Positions 1 to 5,286 are shown, numbered from the stretch's first letter. The stretch: DNA of 5,286 nucleotides from Candidatus Alkanophagales archaeon (GCA_003661185.1 QMVQ01000129.1:1-5286); one strand, 5' to 3'. Program-made: numbers and translations. The notes: generated from the letters alone by a model not told the origin.

Positions 1-1
1 T

Positions 2-238
2 GCAAACACCACGAAGACACTCGAAGGCTTCTTGCGGCTGGGGGAGAAAATAATACACATGCATGCTAACGACAATCACGGCGACGACGACGACCATCTC
101 GCGCTCGGCGACGGGAGCATAGATTGGGATAACGTGTTCCGCTCGCTCACGGGCTATAACGGCTGTGTGGTGGTTGAGGTTAACAGCTTAGAGGACGGCA
201 TAAAGAGCTTAGAGTTTTTGAGAGGGAAACTTGAATGA
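2..238 (+). CDS. Sugar-phosphate isomerase/epimerase-like TIM-barrel protein, C-terminal end (partial)
   Basis: This is the last 78 codons of a gene that enters from the left, with reading frame from base 2 and a TGA at 236-238. What is visible fits the C-terminal strands of the xylose-isomerase-like/AP-endonuclease-2 TIM-barrel family: an ANT-KTLEGFLRL segment, then HMHANDN followed by DxH, LGDGSIDW, and a final GCVVVEV strand. In this family the His/Asp-rich loop and the Glu of the last strand (here E59 of the visible part) usually bind a divalent metal. Members isomerise or epimerise sugars or small hydroxy-acids; the substrate cannot be told from this fragment. A run of four GAC codons (83-94) gives DDDD beside the conserved DxH. 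A TTG at 32 is in frame, but the similarity continues upstream of it, so it is not the start. The stop overlaps the next gene's ATG (ATGA), which suggests translational coupling. The family call is fairly safe; the function is open. Confidence 0.75.
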   Translation, partial: ANTTKTLEGFLRLGEKIIHMHANDNHGDDDDHLALGDGSIDWDNVFRSLTGYNGCVVVEVNSLEDGIKSLEFLRGKLE

Positions 239-984
239 TGGTGGCAGGGGTCGAGGAGGAACGGCGAGATGTAGGAGCATACGAGGTTTCGGTGGTGCTC
301 CCCGCATACAACGAGGCTGACATGCTGGAGAGAGCGGTGGACGCCGTAGAAAAAAGACTTAGGGAGCTGGGTGTGAGTTTTGAGATAATAATAGCAGAGG
401 ACGGGAGCACCGACAGCACTTACGAAATTGCGAGGAGAATAGCAGAGGAGAAGGATTTCGTGCGGCTCCTGCATAGCGATTTTCGACTGGGGCGCGGCGG
501 CGCCCTTAAGCGGGCTTTCAAGCTTGCAAGTGGCGAAACTCTTGTCTATCTCGACGTCGACCTCGCCACCGACCTCAAGCATTTGGAGGAGTTAATAAAC
601 TCGGTAAGACTCGAAGGCTACGACGTCGCCACCGGCTCAAGACTCCTGCCTGAGAGCAACGCCGCCCGCACGCGGAAGCGTAAGCTGATGAGCGTGACTT
701 TCAACTTTTTGGTGCGGGTGCTCTTGCGTTCTGAGCTGCGGGACCACCAGTGCGGCTTCAAAGCCTTTAAAAAAAGTTCTTTGACGAAGATTTTGGGGGA
801 GGTAAAGGATGAGCATTGGTTTTGGGACACTGAAATCCTCGTGCGGGCGCAGAGACGAGGCTTAAAGGTGAAGGAGTTCCCGGTGCGCTGGCGTGAGTCC
901 AAAAGGAGTAAAGTTGAGACTTTGAAGGACGCTAAGAACATGCTTTTTTGCATACTGCGGCTGTGGCGGGAGCTTAATGCCTGA
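235..984 (+). CDS. Family 2 glycosyltransferase, dolichyl-phosphate sugar synthase-like
   Basis: A 249-residue GT-A glycosyltransferase of family GT2. Visible motifs in order are VVLPAYNE (20-27, nucleotide-binding strand), AEDGSTD (54-60), the metal-binding DVD (107-109, a DxD motif), ATGSR (132-136), QCGFKAF (172-178), WFWDTE (195-200) and RWRES (218-222). The QCGFK and FWDTE blocks are typical of DPM1/ALG5-type enzymes, which move a sugar from a nucleotide donor to dolichyl (polyprenyl) phosphate at the cytoplasmic membrane face. In archaea such lipid-linked sugars feed protein N-glycosylation or glycolipid synthesis. There is no clear transmembrane segment, so the protein is probably soluble or peripheral. 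The ATG at 235 overlaps the upstream stop by four bases; a second ATG at 238 is equally possible, and the conserved part only begins near residue 18. A DUF63 membrane protein follows after 23 bases. The family is secure; whether the sugar is glucose, mannose or another cannot be read from sequence. Confidence 0.88.
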   Translation: MMVAGVEEERRDVGAYEVSVVLPAYNEADMLERAVDAVEKRLRELGVSFEIIIAEDGSTDSTYEIARRIAEEKDFVRLLHSDFRLGRGGALKRAFKLASGETLVYLDVDLATDLKHLEELINSVRLEGYDVATGSRLLPESNAARTRKRKLMSVTFNFLVRVLLRSELRDHQCGFKAFKKSSLTKILGEVKDEHWFWDTEILVRAQRRGLKVKEFPVRWRESKRSKVETLKDAKNMLFCILRLWRELNA

Positions 985-1007
985 GTTTGAGTAGAGGGCG
1001 TTAAGAA

Positions 1008-1868
1008 ATGGCGGTCAAGGAATTTTTCTGGCGTTACTACGTGGCGCCCATAATTTACGACACAGGCTACAACGTCGTGAACACCGCGACGTGGGCAGCG
1101 TTACTGCTGCTCGTTGCGTTCCTCGTTTATAAGCTGTTTAAGAAGTGGGGGATTGAGGCGGACGAGCGTTTTCTCTTGAGTCTGACGCCCTACGTGCTGA
1201 CAGGCGTCTTCCTCAGAGTTGCCGAAGACGCCGAGCTCGTGCCGGCGCCGCACCGTTACTTCCTCGTATCTCCGCTGATTTGGCTGGAACTGCTGGCGGT
1301 GACGCTGCTCGTGCTTGCGGCGTGCGTCGTCACGACGGCGGCAAAAGCAGAGGGGCAGCTGTCCGTCGAGGAGCGGATGCGAGCGGTGGAAAAAAGATTT
1401 GGGGTTGTCGGCGTGGTGATTTGCGTCAGCACACTCGTTTTCTTTTTAAGCTTTGGCGGTGGACGCAGCCAGTGCGTGTGCCTCTGGGCACCGCTCCTCG
1501 TATTTCTGCTGGCAGCCGTCGCGCACATCTTAACGTGGGCGGCGGCGAGGGCGCTGCGTTTCGAATTTCTGGCGGGCGCCGGCAGTTACGTCATCTTCTC
1601 GCATCTCCTAGACGCCTCTTCCTCATACGTGGGAATAAAATTCTTGAGATACAGCAGCAAACACGTCCTCGAGAGCGCGCTCTATAGCTTTTCTGTCGAA
1701 GCCGTGGTGTTGATGTTCCCGCTGAAAGTGCTCGTGGTAGCAGCTCTTCTGTATTTTTTACCGTTCCTTGAGGATAGGAAGCTGCAGAGCGTCGTTCTGG
1801 CGGCGGCATTCGTGCTTGGGCTCGGACCGGCGCTCAGGAATACCTTGAGGATGAGCATTTGCGTGTGA
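1008..1868 (+). CDS. DUF63 family multi-pass membrane protein
   Basis: A 286-residue hydrophobic protein that I recognise as DUF63, an archaeal integral membrane family with no established function. Family hallmarks are the N-terminal YYVAPIIYDTGYN-VNTATWA block (10-30), SLTPYVLTGVFLRVAEDAE (58-76) and the C-terminal GLGPALRNTLRM block (271-282). Hydrophobic stretches near residues 28-44, 88-110, 132-149, 157-178, 188-200, 229-252 and 258-274 suggest six to seven membrane spans. A charged loop (112-131) lies between spans two and three. The start is the ATG at 1008; a GAGGG at 994-998 sits nine bases upstream as a possible ribosome binding site, and the next conserved residues follow at once. 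It lies 23 bases after the dolichyl-phosphate sugar synthase-like gene and is probably cotranscribed, so a role with lipid-linked substrates is conceivable. That is inference from position only. Length and ends look intact. Confidence 0.85.
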   Translation: MAVKEFFWRYYVAPIIYDTGYNVVNTATWAALLLLVAFLVYKLFKKWGIEADERFLLSLTPYVLTGVFLRVAEDAELVPAPHRYFLVSPLIWLELLAVTLLVLAACVVTTAAKAEGQLSVEERMRAVEKRFGVVGVVICVSTLVFFLSFGGGRSQCVCLWAPLLVFLLAAVAHILTWAAARALRFEFLAGAGSYVIFSHLLDASSSYVGIKFLRYSSKHVLESALYSFSVEAVVLMFPLKVLVVAALLYFLPFLEDRKLQSVVLAAAFVLGLGPALRNTLRMSICV

Positions 1869-1904
1869 CGGCGAGCGGCGTGGACAGGAAATGACGGCGT
1901 AAGG

Positions 1905-1912
1905 TTCATAAA
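1905..1912 (+). promoter_or_regulatory. Candidate TATA box for the trkA-type gene
   Basis: TTCATAAA differs at one base from an archaeal TTTATAAA box and lies in the 87-base gap after the DUF63 gene. A start of transcription about 25 bases downstream (near 1934) would leave a leader of about 20 bases, containing a GGTG at 1944-1947 spaced eight bases from the ATG. An A-rich stretch at 1910-1930 offers other weak matches, so the exact box is uncertain. Confidence 0.35.
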
Positions 1913-1955
1913 ACAGAAAAAGATAAAAAGGGGTTGCCCTGACGGTGCATAAAGG

Positions 1956-2612
1956 ATGCATATAATAATAGTGGGGCTGGGAGGCATAGGCAGGAACTTA
2001 GTGCGGGTAGCGGTGCAGGACAAGAATGACGTCGTGGTGATAGACAAGGACGAGCGGCGGTGCCGGGAGGTAGCAATGGAGTATGACGTCATCACAATAG
2101 TGGGCGATGCGACCGTCGGGACGACACTTGAGGAAGCGGGGGCGAGCCGTGCTGACGCCCTGATCACAACGACCTCGGATGACGCCACAAACCTCATGAT
2201 AACCCTCAAGGCTAAGGAGTTCGGCATAAAAGGCATAGTTTCCGTCGTGAACAAGGAGGAGCACCTGAAGATGTTCAGGGATGCAGGCGTTACTGTCTTT
2301 GAAAATCCGGACATGCTCGTCGCAAAGCAACTGTATTTTGCGTCACGCCGCCCGAAGGTCAAGGACTTCCTCGTGAGCATCGGGGATGGGCAGGCTGAGG
2401 GCTTCGAACTCGTCGTTGAGGAGAATTCAATAGCCGCGGGAAAGAGCCTTTCTGAGCTGAAATTAAAGGATGCCGTCGTAGTTGCGGTGCAACGTAACGG
2501 CGAGCTCATCATCCCCAAAGGCGACACCGTCCTGAGGGTCGGCGACACCGTCACAATCTTTGCACGACCGAAATATGTCGAGAAGATATGTTCCTTGTTC
2601 TTCTCACGCTGA
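1956..2612 (+). CDS. trkA: TrkA-type potassium uptake regulator (RCK_N + RCK_C domains)
   Basis: A 218-residue cytoplasmic protein with one RCK/TrkA unit, the usual size for archaeal single-unit TrkA (the E. coli protein is a duplicated form of about twice this length). The N-terminal Rossmann half (1-130) shows the dinucleotide-binding GLGGIG (7-12), the acidic VVVIDKD at the end of strand two (D30 should contact the ribose, favouring NAD(H)), and GDAT (50-53). The TrkA_C half (about 138-207) contains the AAGKSLSELKL block and the closing LRVGDTVTIFARP strand. Such proteins form rings on the inner face of TrkH/KtrB-type channels and gate potassium flow in response to bound nucleotide. No channel gene is visible beside it. 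The ATG at 1956 begins directly at the first strand of the fold, supporting this start. The gene converges on gltX and probably has its own promoter. Confidence 0.9.
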   Translation: MHIIIVGLGGIGRNLVRVAVQDKNDVVVIDKDERRCREVAMEYDVITIVGDATVGTTLEEAGASRADALITTTSDDATNLMITLKAKEFGIKGIVSVVNKEEHLKMFRDAGVTVFENPDMLVAKQLYFASRRPKVKDFLVSIGDGQAEGFELVVEENSIAAGKSLSELKLKDAVVVAVQRNGELIIPKGDTVLRVGDTVTIFARPKYVEKICSLFFSR

Positions 2613-2636
2613 GCCTTAGTGCTGCATAGGCACGCA

Positions 2637-2652
2637 AACATTTGAGCTTTTG
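2637..2652. terminator. Possible termination region between convergent genes
   Basis: Only 46 bases separate the stops of the trkA-type gene and gltX. The stretch contains short T-runs on the plus strand (ATTT, then CTTTTG at 2647-2652) and, read on the minus strand, TTTG. A weak four-base inverted repeat GCCT/AGGC (2613-2616, 2628-2631) stands upstream. Archaeal termination often uses T-rich tracts without a stem, but these are short, so the call is weak. Confidence 0.2.
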
Positions 2653-2658
2653 TGGAGA

Positions 2659-4407
2659 CTAATGCGTGAAGTATGCGATTACGGTCTGCCCCTCGACGGA
2701 ATCGACCCTCACGAATCCGTATCTTTCAAATTGCACGACGTCCCCCACTTCTTGCTTTATGAGGGGCTCACCGATGCCGAGCTCCTCCGGCTTTTCGACC
2801 TCAGGTCTCTTGACGACCACATGGATGTAGTTTTCAGCAGGAACCCACTGGATGACGGGCTTCTTCTTGTCATCAGCCCCGGCAGCTATCGCTTCGGCGT
2901 CACTGACGACTCTTGCGGTCAAAGGCTCCTCGCTCACGATTTCCACGTCACACAGGTATTTTAAGCGGAGGGCGCCGCCGACTCTCAGCGTGCGGGCGTC
3001 GTCGCCGTTGATGAACACCGAGCGGCGAACTTCAATCTCACGGAAGTCCCTCCTGTTGGGGTGCAATAATGCCCTCGCCACGCCTTGGAACTCCTCACCG
3101 TTTTTCACGAGATGAAGCTCCTGCGGCGAGGTGACGAAAAAGTATCTATTAGCCTTCTCGTCGATTAACTTGCGGTTTTCGGCATAAAGGTTCTTCAAGC
3201 TGATAGCCACGTCGTTCTCGGTGACGCCGAGGTTGAGGAAAAAGCGGCGTATCGCTTCGGGTTCGAAGCCTCTTCTACGTAACGCTCTTATCGTCGGGAC
3301 TCTCGGGTCATCCCAACCGTCGAACTCACCGCTCTCGATGCGTCGTCTCAGCTCTGACGTGCTGAGTTTGCCGAACTCGTGGATTTTCAGGCGCCCCCAC
3401 AGAATCGTGATGGGGTATTCCCAGCCGAAGTGCTTGTAAAGGAATCTCTGCCGTCCTTCAGAGTCCATCAAATCTTTTCCTCGGATGATGTGCGTGACGC
3501 CGAGGATATGGTCTTCAATAGCGGACTCGAAATCGAGGGTTGGCCAGACGCAGTATTTATCGGCGACGCTCGGGCGGGGGTGCGTCGCCTTCAAAATCCG
3601 GAACGCCACCCAGTCCCGCAACGCAGGGTCTTTGTGCCGCATGTCCGTCTTCACACGCAATACCGCATCCCCAGGCTCGTATTTTCCGTCAAGCATCCGC
3701 TTCCAACGCTCTAAGTTCTCCTCCACATCTGCATTACGGTGGGGGCACTCACGGGAAGCATCTTTGAGTTTTTTAAACTCCGCTCTCCCGCAGAAGCACA
3801 CGTAGGCGCCGCCAAGCTCGATAAGGCGTTTTGCATGCTCGTAGTAGATTTTAAGGCGTTCCGACGCAATCACGACCTCGTCAGGTCTCGCATCGAGCCA
3901 CTCGCAGTCCTCTAAATACCAGTCGTAAGCCTCGAGCAGTGGACGCTTCAGCACGGGGTCGGTGTCGTCGAACCTTAAAATAAAACGCCCTTTGTAGCGG
4001 CGGGCGTATTCGGAGTTCACGATTATGCCCCTAGCGCTGCCGAGTGTCGGCGGTCCGTTCGGGTTCGGAGCGAACCTCATCACTACGCCACGGTCGGCGT
4101 CCGGCAACGGGGGCAATATTTCTTCCCTACGCTCGCCAGCCTCCGCAAGCTCAGCAAGAAGCTCTGGCGCCAGCCGCTTTAGCTCTTCTTCGCAACGCTT
4201 CACGTCGAGTTTGCCGACCTCCATTACGACCTTCTTGATGACTGGCATAAGGTCTCTGATTTCAGTTTTAAACTCAGGATGCTCGCCTATCAGCTTCTTA
4301 ACGACAGCATCGATCCTTGGTGGCTTCCTATGCCTGACGGCGTTCTGGAGAGCGTATTTTCTTATCGTCGTGCGGAGGTCCTCGTCGTGCAGCGAGGGGG
4401 GAGCCAC
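2659..4407 (-). CDS. gltX: Glutamyl-tRNA synthetase, archaeal type
   Basis: A 582-residue class I aminoacyl-tRNA synthetase that attaches glutamate to tRNA-Glu using ATP; archaeal enzymes are often non-discriminating and also charge tRNA-Gln for later amidation. Residues 1-105 are the charged helical extension usual in archaeal GluRS. The catalytic Rossmann core begins at RFAPNPNGPP, with PTLGS (120-124) in place of HIGH, followed by RFDDTDP (145-151). A Cys/His set C204-x-C206 ... C221-x-H223 could bind zinc, as seen in other GluRS. IRGKDLMDS (308-316) and KLSTS (347-351, the KMSKS-equivalent) follow. From about 420 to the end lie the two beta-barrels of the GlnRS-like anticodon-binding region, which separate this type from bacterial GluRS. 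The start is GTG (4405-4407), set by a strong AGGTGA site four bases upstream. The stop is TAG (2659-2661). Length and all motifs indicate an intact, functional gene, unlinked here to other translation genes. Confidence 0.96.
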   Translation of the reverse strand: MAPPSLHDEDLRTTIRKYALQNAVRHRKPPRIDAVVKKLIGEHPEFKTEIRDLMPVIKKVVMEVGKLDVKRCEEELKRLAPELLAELAEAGERREEILPPLPDADRGVVMRFAPNPNGPPTLGSARGIIVNSEYARRYKGRFILRFDDTDPVLKRPLLEAYDWYLEDCEWLDARPDEVVIASERLKIYYEHAKRLIELGGAYVCFCGRAEFKKLKDASRECPHRNADVEENLERWKRMLDGKYEPGDAVLRVKTDMRHKDPALRDWVAFRILKATHPRPSVADKYCVWPTLDFESAIEDHILGVTHIIRGKDLMDSEGRQRFLYKHFGWEYPITILWGRLKIHEFGKLSTSELRRRIESGEFDGWDDPRVPTIRALRRRGFEPEAIRRFFLNLGVTENDVAISLKNLYAENRKLIDEKANRYFFVTSPQELHLVKNGEEFQGVARALLHPNRRDFREIEVRRSVFINGDDARTLRVGGALRLKYLCDVEIVSEEPLTARVVSDAEAIAAGADDKKKPVIQWVPAENYIHVVVKRPEVEKPEELGIGEPLIKQEVGDVVQFERYGFVRVDSVEGQTVIAYFTH

Positions 4408-4411
4408 GTTT

Positions 4412-4417
4412 TCACCT
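4412..4417 (-). promoter_or_regulatory. Shine-Dalgarno site deciding the GTG start of gltX
   Basis: Read on the minus strand this is AGGTGA, a full match to the archaeal 16S 3'-end complement (GGAGGTGAT). It ends four bases before the GTG at 4407. No ATG lies close by in this frame, so the site fixes GTG as the start and shows that gltX has a leadered mRNA, unlike the divergent tnpB. Confidence 0.75.
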
Positions 4418-4440
4418 AATCCTTAATGGGTCCCAGCAAG

Positions 4441-4504
4441 ACTTAAGCTCGCCTCGGTATTTCAAGTTGTCTTCTCCGCATCGTCGTCCAGAATCTTTAA
4501 CCCC
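4441..4504 (-). promoter_or_regulatory. Region likely to contain the gltX promoter
   Basis: On the minus strand this stretch offers three weak AT-rich TATA-like sites: GCTTAAGT (near 4442-4449), TTGAAATA (4459-4466) and GTTAAAGA (near 4493-4500). Spacing of about 25 bases to a start would give leaders of roughly 10, 30 and 64 bases before the GTG. The nearest would place the transcript start almost on the Shine-Dalgarno site, so the middle or far one is likelier. None matches the consensus well, so which is used cannot be decided by eye. Confidence 0.3.
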
Positions 4505-4531
4505 ATCCATATTCAGGATAAGTTGCTTCTA

Positions 4532-4555
4532 ATCCCTTCTTCTCAAAGGAGGGAT
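4532..4555 (+). repeat. 10-bp hairpin upstream of tnpB, candidate left-end structure
   Basis: The arms are ATCCCTTCTT (4532-4541) and AAGGAGGGAT (4546-4555), with a four-base loop CTCA. All ten positions pair if one T-G wobble is allowed. IS200/IS605 elements carry subterminal hairpins at their ends that the TnpA transposase recognises as single strands, and this one lies 55 bases before the tnpB ATG, where a left-end hairpin would be expected. There is no run of T after it, so it is not a classical terminator for either direction. The right arm shares its GGG with the G-run array that follows. The fold is seen directly; the role in transposition is inference. Confidence 0.5.
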
Positions 4556-4576
4556 ACAGAGGGGGAGGAGGGCGGG
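4551..4576 (+). other. G-quadruplex-type motif upstream of tnpB
   Basis: Four G-runs of at least three lie in 26 bases: GGG (4551-4553), a seven-base spacer, GGGGG (4561-4565), AGGA, GGG (4570-4572), C, GGG (4574-4576). This meets the usual G3+N1-7 rule on the plus strand; the minus strand is the matching C-rich strand. It ends just before the tnpB promoter. The first run is part of the right arm of the hairpin at 4532-4555, so both structures cannot form together in their canonical shape. The GGAGG strings inside it are too far from any start codon to be ribosome binding sites. Confidence 0.5.
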
Positions 4577-4588
4577 AAAGTTTTTAAG
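4575..4588 (+). promoter_or_regulatory. BRE/TATA promoter of tnpB, probable leaderless transcript
   Basis: GAAAG (BRE-like, 4576-4580) is followed directly by TTTTTAAG (TATA box, 4581-4588), a close match to strong archaeal promoters. The centre of the box lies about 26 bases before the ATG at 4611. Archaeal transcription starts roughly 24-27 bases downstream of the box centre, so the mRNA should begin at or within a few bases of the ATG. The lack of any Shine-Dalgarno match in 4589-4610 agrees with this. Confidence 0.6.
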
Positions 4589-4610
4589 TAGAAAGAATAC
4601 ACTAAAACTA

Positions 4611-5286
4611 ATGGAAGTGACAAAGACCGTCAAGTGTAAGATAATGGGTTTAACCGAGCGAAAGAGGAAACTACTTAACAAGGAATATGATAACTTCCAG
4701 CATTGGCTTGAGACGGGAGAAGATAGAGGGGTGTATTCAGCATACAAGCAAGATGCAAAGTGGCTATATAAGAAAGCAAGGAAGATGAGGGGCATCCCAA
4801 TAAGAAAAGATTTGATAGATATCCAAAGAAGAGATACGAAAATAGCTAAATATTGGGCGAGGATAAGGGTAAAAGGTGTAAGAGGTGGTGTAAAGGTCGC
4901 ACTGGTTCATCAGCCAATTATTTTTGAGGAGTGGGCTATATGTGAATCTTTACTTGTCAGGACGGACGGGGGAGAATTTTACCTTCACGTAACTGTTAAA
5001 AAGGATGTTGAGCAAAAGAGGGAATACTCATCCATCATAGCGATAGACATGGGAGCTCGTTGGATAGGAGTGTCGGTGGCACGGCACCGCAGCAAGCCGA
5101 AGTTCTACGGCAGAAAAGTGAGGGCGGTTAGAGGAAAGTATTTCTGGCTGAGGCGCAAGCTCGGAAGGGAGAAGAAACTACAGGCAATAAAGAAGATAGG
5201 GCGCAAGGAGCGGAGGATTGTAAACGACGAGCTGCACAAGATAGCAAAGGAAATTGTTGAAGAGGCGGAGAGGCACGACGCAATAA
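4611..5286 (+). CDS. tnpB: TnpB / IS200-IS605 family OrfB RNA-guided nuclease, N-terminal part (runs off window)
   Basis: The frame is open from the ATG at 4611 to the window edge: 225 codons without a stop. The RuvC-I strand SIIAIDMGARWIGVSVA (141-157) supplies the first catalytic aspartate, D146. It is followed by the TnpB-typical basic segment FWLRRKLGREKKLQAIKK (178-195), then RKERRIVNDELHKIAKEIVEEAE (198-220), the helix that precedes the RuvC-II strand. RuvC-II, the zinc finger and RuvC-III would lie beyond the window. TnpB proteins cut DNA guided by an RNA made from the element's right end and help keep the element in the genome. The N-terminal part is short (D146 against about 190 in the well-known ISDra2 TnpB) and lacks the usual YP-T-EQ opening. 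ATG is the first start after a TAA at 4530-4532 in this frame. No tnpA lies upstream, as in IS1341-type elements. Bases 4621-5040 are about 41% GC and 5041-5280 about 53% by hand count. Intactness cannot be judged. Confidence 0.85.
   Translation, partial: MEVTKTVKCKIMGLTERKRKLLNKEYDNFQHWLETGEDRGVYSAYKQDAKWLYKKARKMRGIPIRKDLIDIQRRDTKIAKYWARIRVKGVRGGVKVALVHQPIIFEEWAICESLLVRTDGGEFYLHVTVKKDVEQKREYSSIIAIDMGARWIGVSVARHRSKPKFYGRKVRAVRGKYFWLRRKLGREKKLQAIKKIGRKERRIVNDELHKIAKEIVEEAERHDAI

Larger units (their letters stand above)
4490..5286 (+). mobile_element. Left part of an IS1341-like (tnpB-only) element, approximate left edge
   Basis: The element is defined by the tnpB gene, the AT-richer base use of its first part, and the hairpin 55 bases before the ATG. 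No Y1 transposase gene fits between gltX and tnpB (203 bases), so the element would depend on a TnpA supplied elsewhere or be an immobile remnant. The left edge is set loosely: IS200/IS605 elements insert 3' of a short T-rich target such as TTAC. A TTTAAC at about 4496-4501 is one candidate, but it cannot be proven without an empty site. The right end is outside the window. Confidence 0.4.

Noticed and set aside
154..582. Minus-strand open frame opposite the glycosyltransferase start
   Set aside because: It is the reverse reading of conserved glycosyltransferase motifs and shows no domain of its own.
1929..1940. Small inverted repeat AGGG-GTTG-CCCT before the trkA-type gene
   Set aside because: A four-base stem is too short to claim as a terminator or operator, and no T-run follows.
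1682..2641. Long minus-strand open frame opposite the trkA-type gene and the end of the DUF63 gene
   Set aside because: It lies antisense to well-recognised protein domains, its translation is low-complexity (Ser/Thr-rich) without family motifs, and it follows from the GC-rich codon use of the true genes.
2650..2964. Plus-strand open frame (104 codons) opposite the gltX 3' end
   Set aside because: It is the complement of the conserved GluRS anticodon-binding beta-barrels and has no motif of its own.
3766..3780. Perfect inverted repeat GAGTTT-TTT-AAACTC with a TATA-like core
   Set aside because: It lies inside gltX where it encodes an ordinary EFKKLKD stretch; no gene begins downstream of it on the plus strand, so it is probably chance.
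4561..4572. Strong Shine-Dalgarno-like GGAGGAGGG
   Set aside because: The nearest plausible start codon (4611) is about 40 bases away and no ATG, GTG or TTG occurs at the right spacing, so it is better read as part of the G-run array.
4529..4795. Minus-strand 88-codon open frame over the tnpB start
   Set aside because: It covers the hairpin, promoter and tnpB N-terminus in antisense; no ribosome site or family motif is seen.
1..5286. CRISPR array, tRNA or rRNA genes
   Set aside because: No regularly spaced direct repeats, cloverleaf-like segments or conserved rRNA stretches were seen on either strand.

Overview
The window reads as euryarchaeal chromosome, moderately GC-rich in its core genes. 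Three proteins carry this call: a glutamyl-tRNA synthetase of the archaeal/eukaryal type (N-terminal helical extension, PTLGS and KLSTS signatures, GlnRS-like C-terminal beta-barrels), a DUF63 membrane protein (a family known essentially from archaea), and an archaeal-style TrkA protein. The signals are archaeal as well: BRE/TATA-like elements, an AGGTGA Shine-Dalgarno site and a probable leaderless transcript. A methanogen/ANME/Archaeoglobus-like lineage would fit, but the sequence alone does not fix the genus.

Layout. Positions 2-1868 hold a plus-strand gene string: the 3' end of a sugar-phosphate isomerase/epimerase-like TIM-barrel gene, a family 2 glycosyltransferase resembling dolichyl-phosphate sugar synthases (joined by an ATGA overlap), and a DUF63 multi-pass membrane protein. 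After an 87-base gap with a plausible promoter comes a stand-alone TrkA-type NAD-binding potassium-transport regulator (1956-2612). It converges, across a 46-base gap, on gltX (2659-4407, minus strand). Upstream of gltX, facing away from it, is the 5' part of a TnpB (IS200/IS605 OrfB) gene starting at 4611 and running off the window.

How the genes fit together. The first three look like cell-envelope glycan or lipid-linked sugar functions; trkA and gltX are housekeeping. The accessory part is the last ~800 bases. The tnpB gene has no tnpA in front of it. It is preceded by a compact 10-bp hairpin, a G-quadruplex-type G-run array that shares bases with that hairpin, and a BRE/TATA placed so that transcription should begin at or next to the ATG. 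Its first ~430 bases are clearly AT-richer (about 41% GC by hand count) than the following ~240 (about 53%), with the step at the RuvC-I motif. This suggests a mosaic nuclease gene. The rest of the protein, the right end and any guide RNA lie outside the window.
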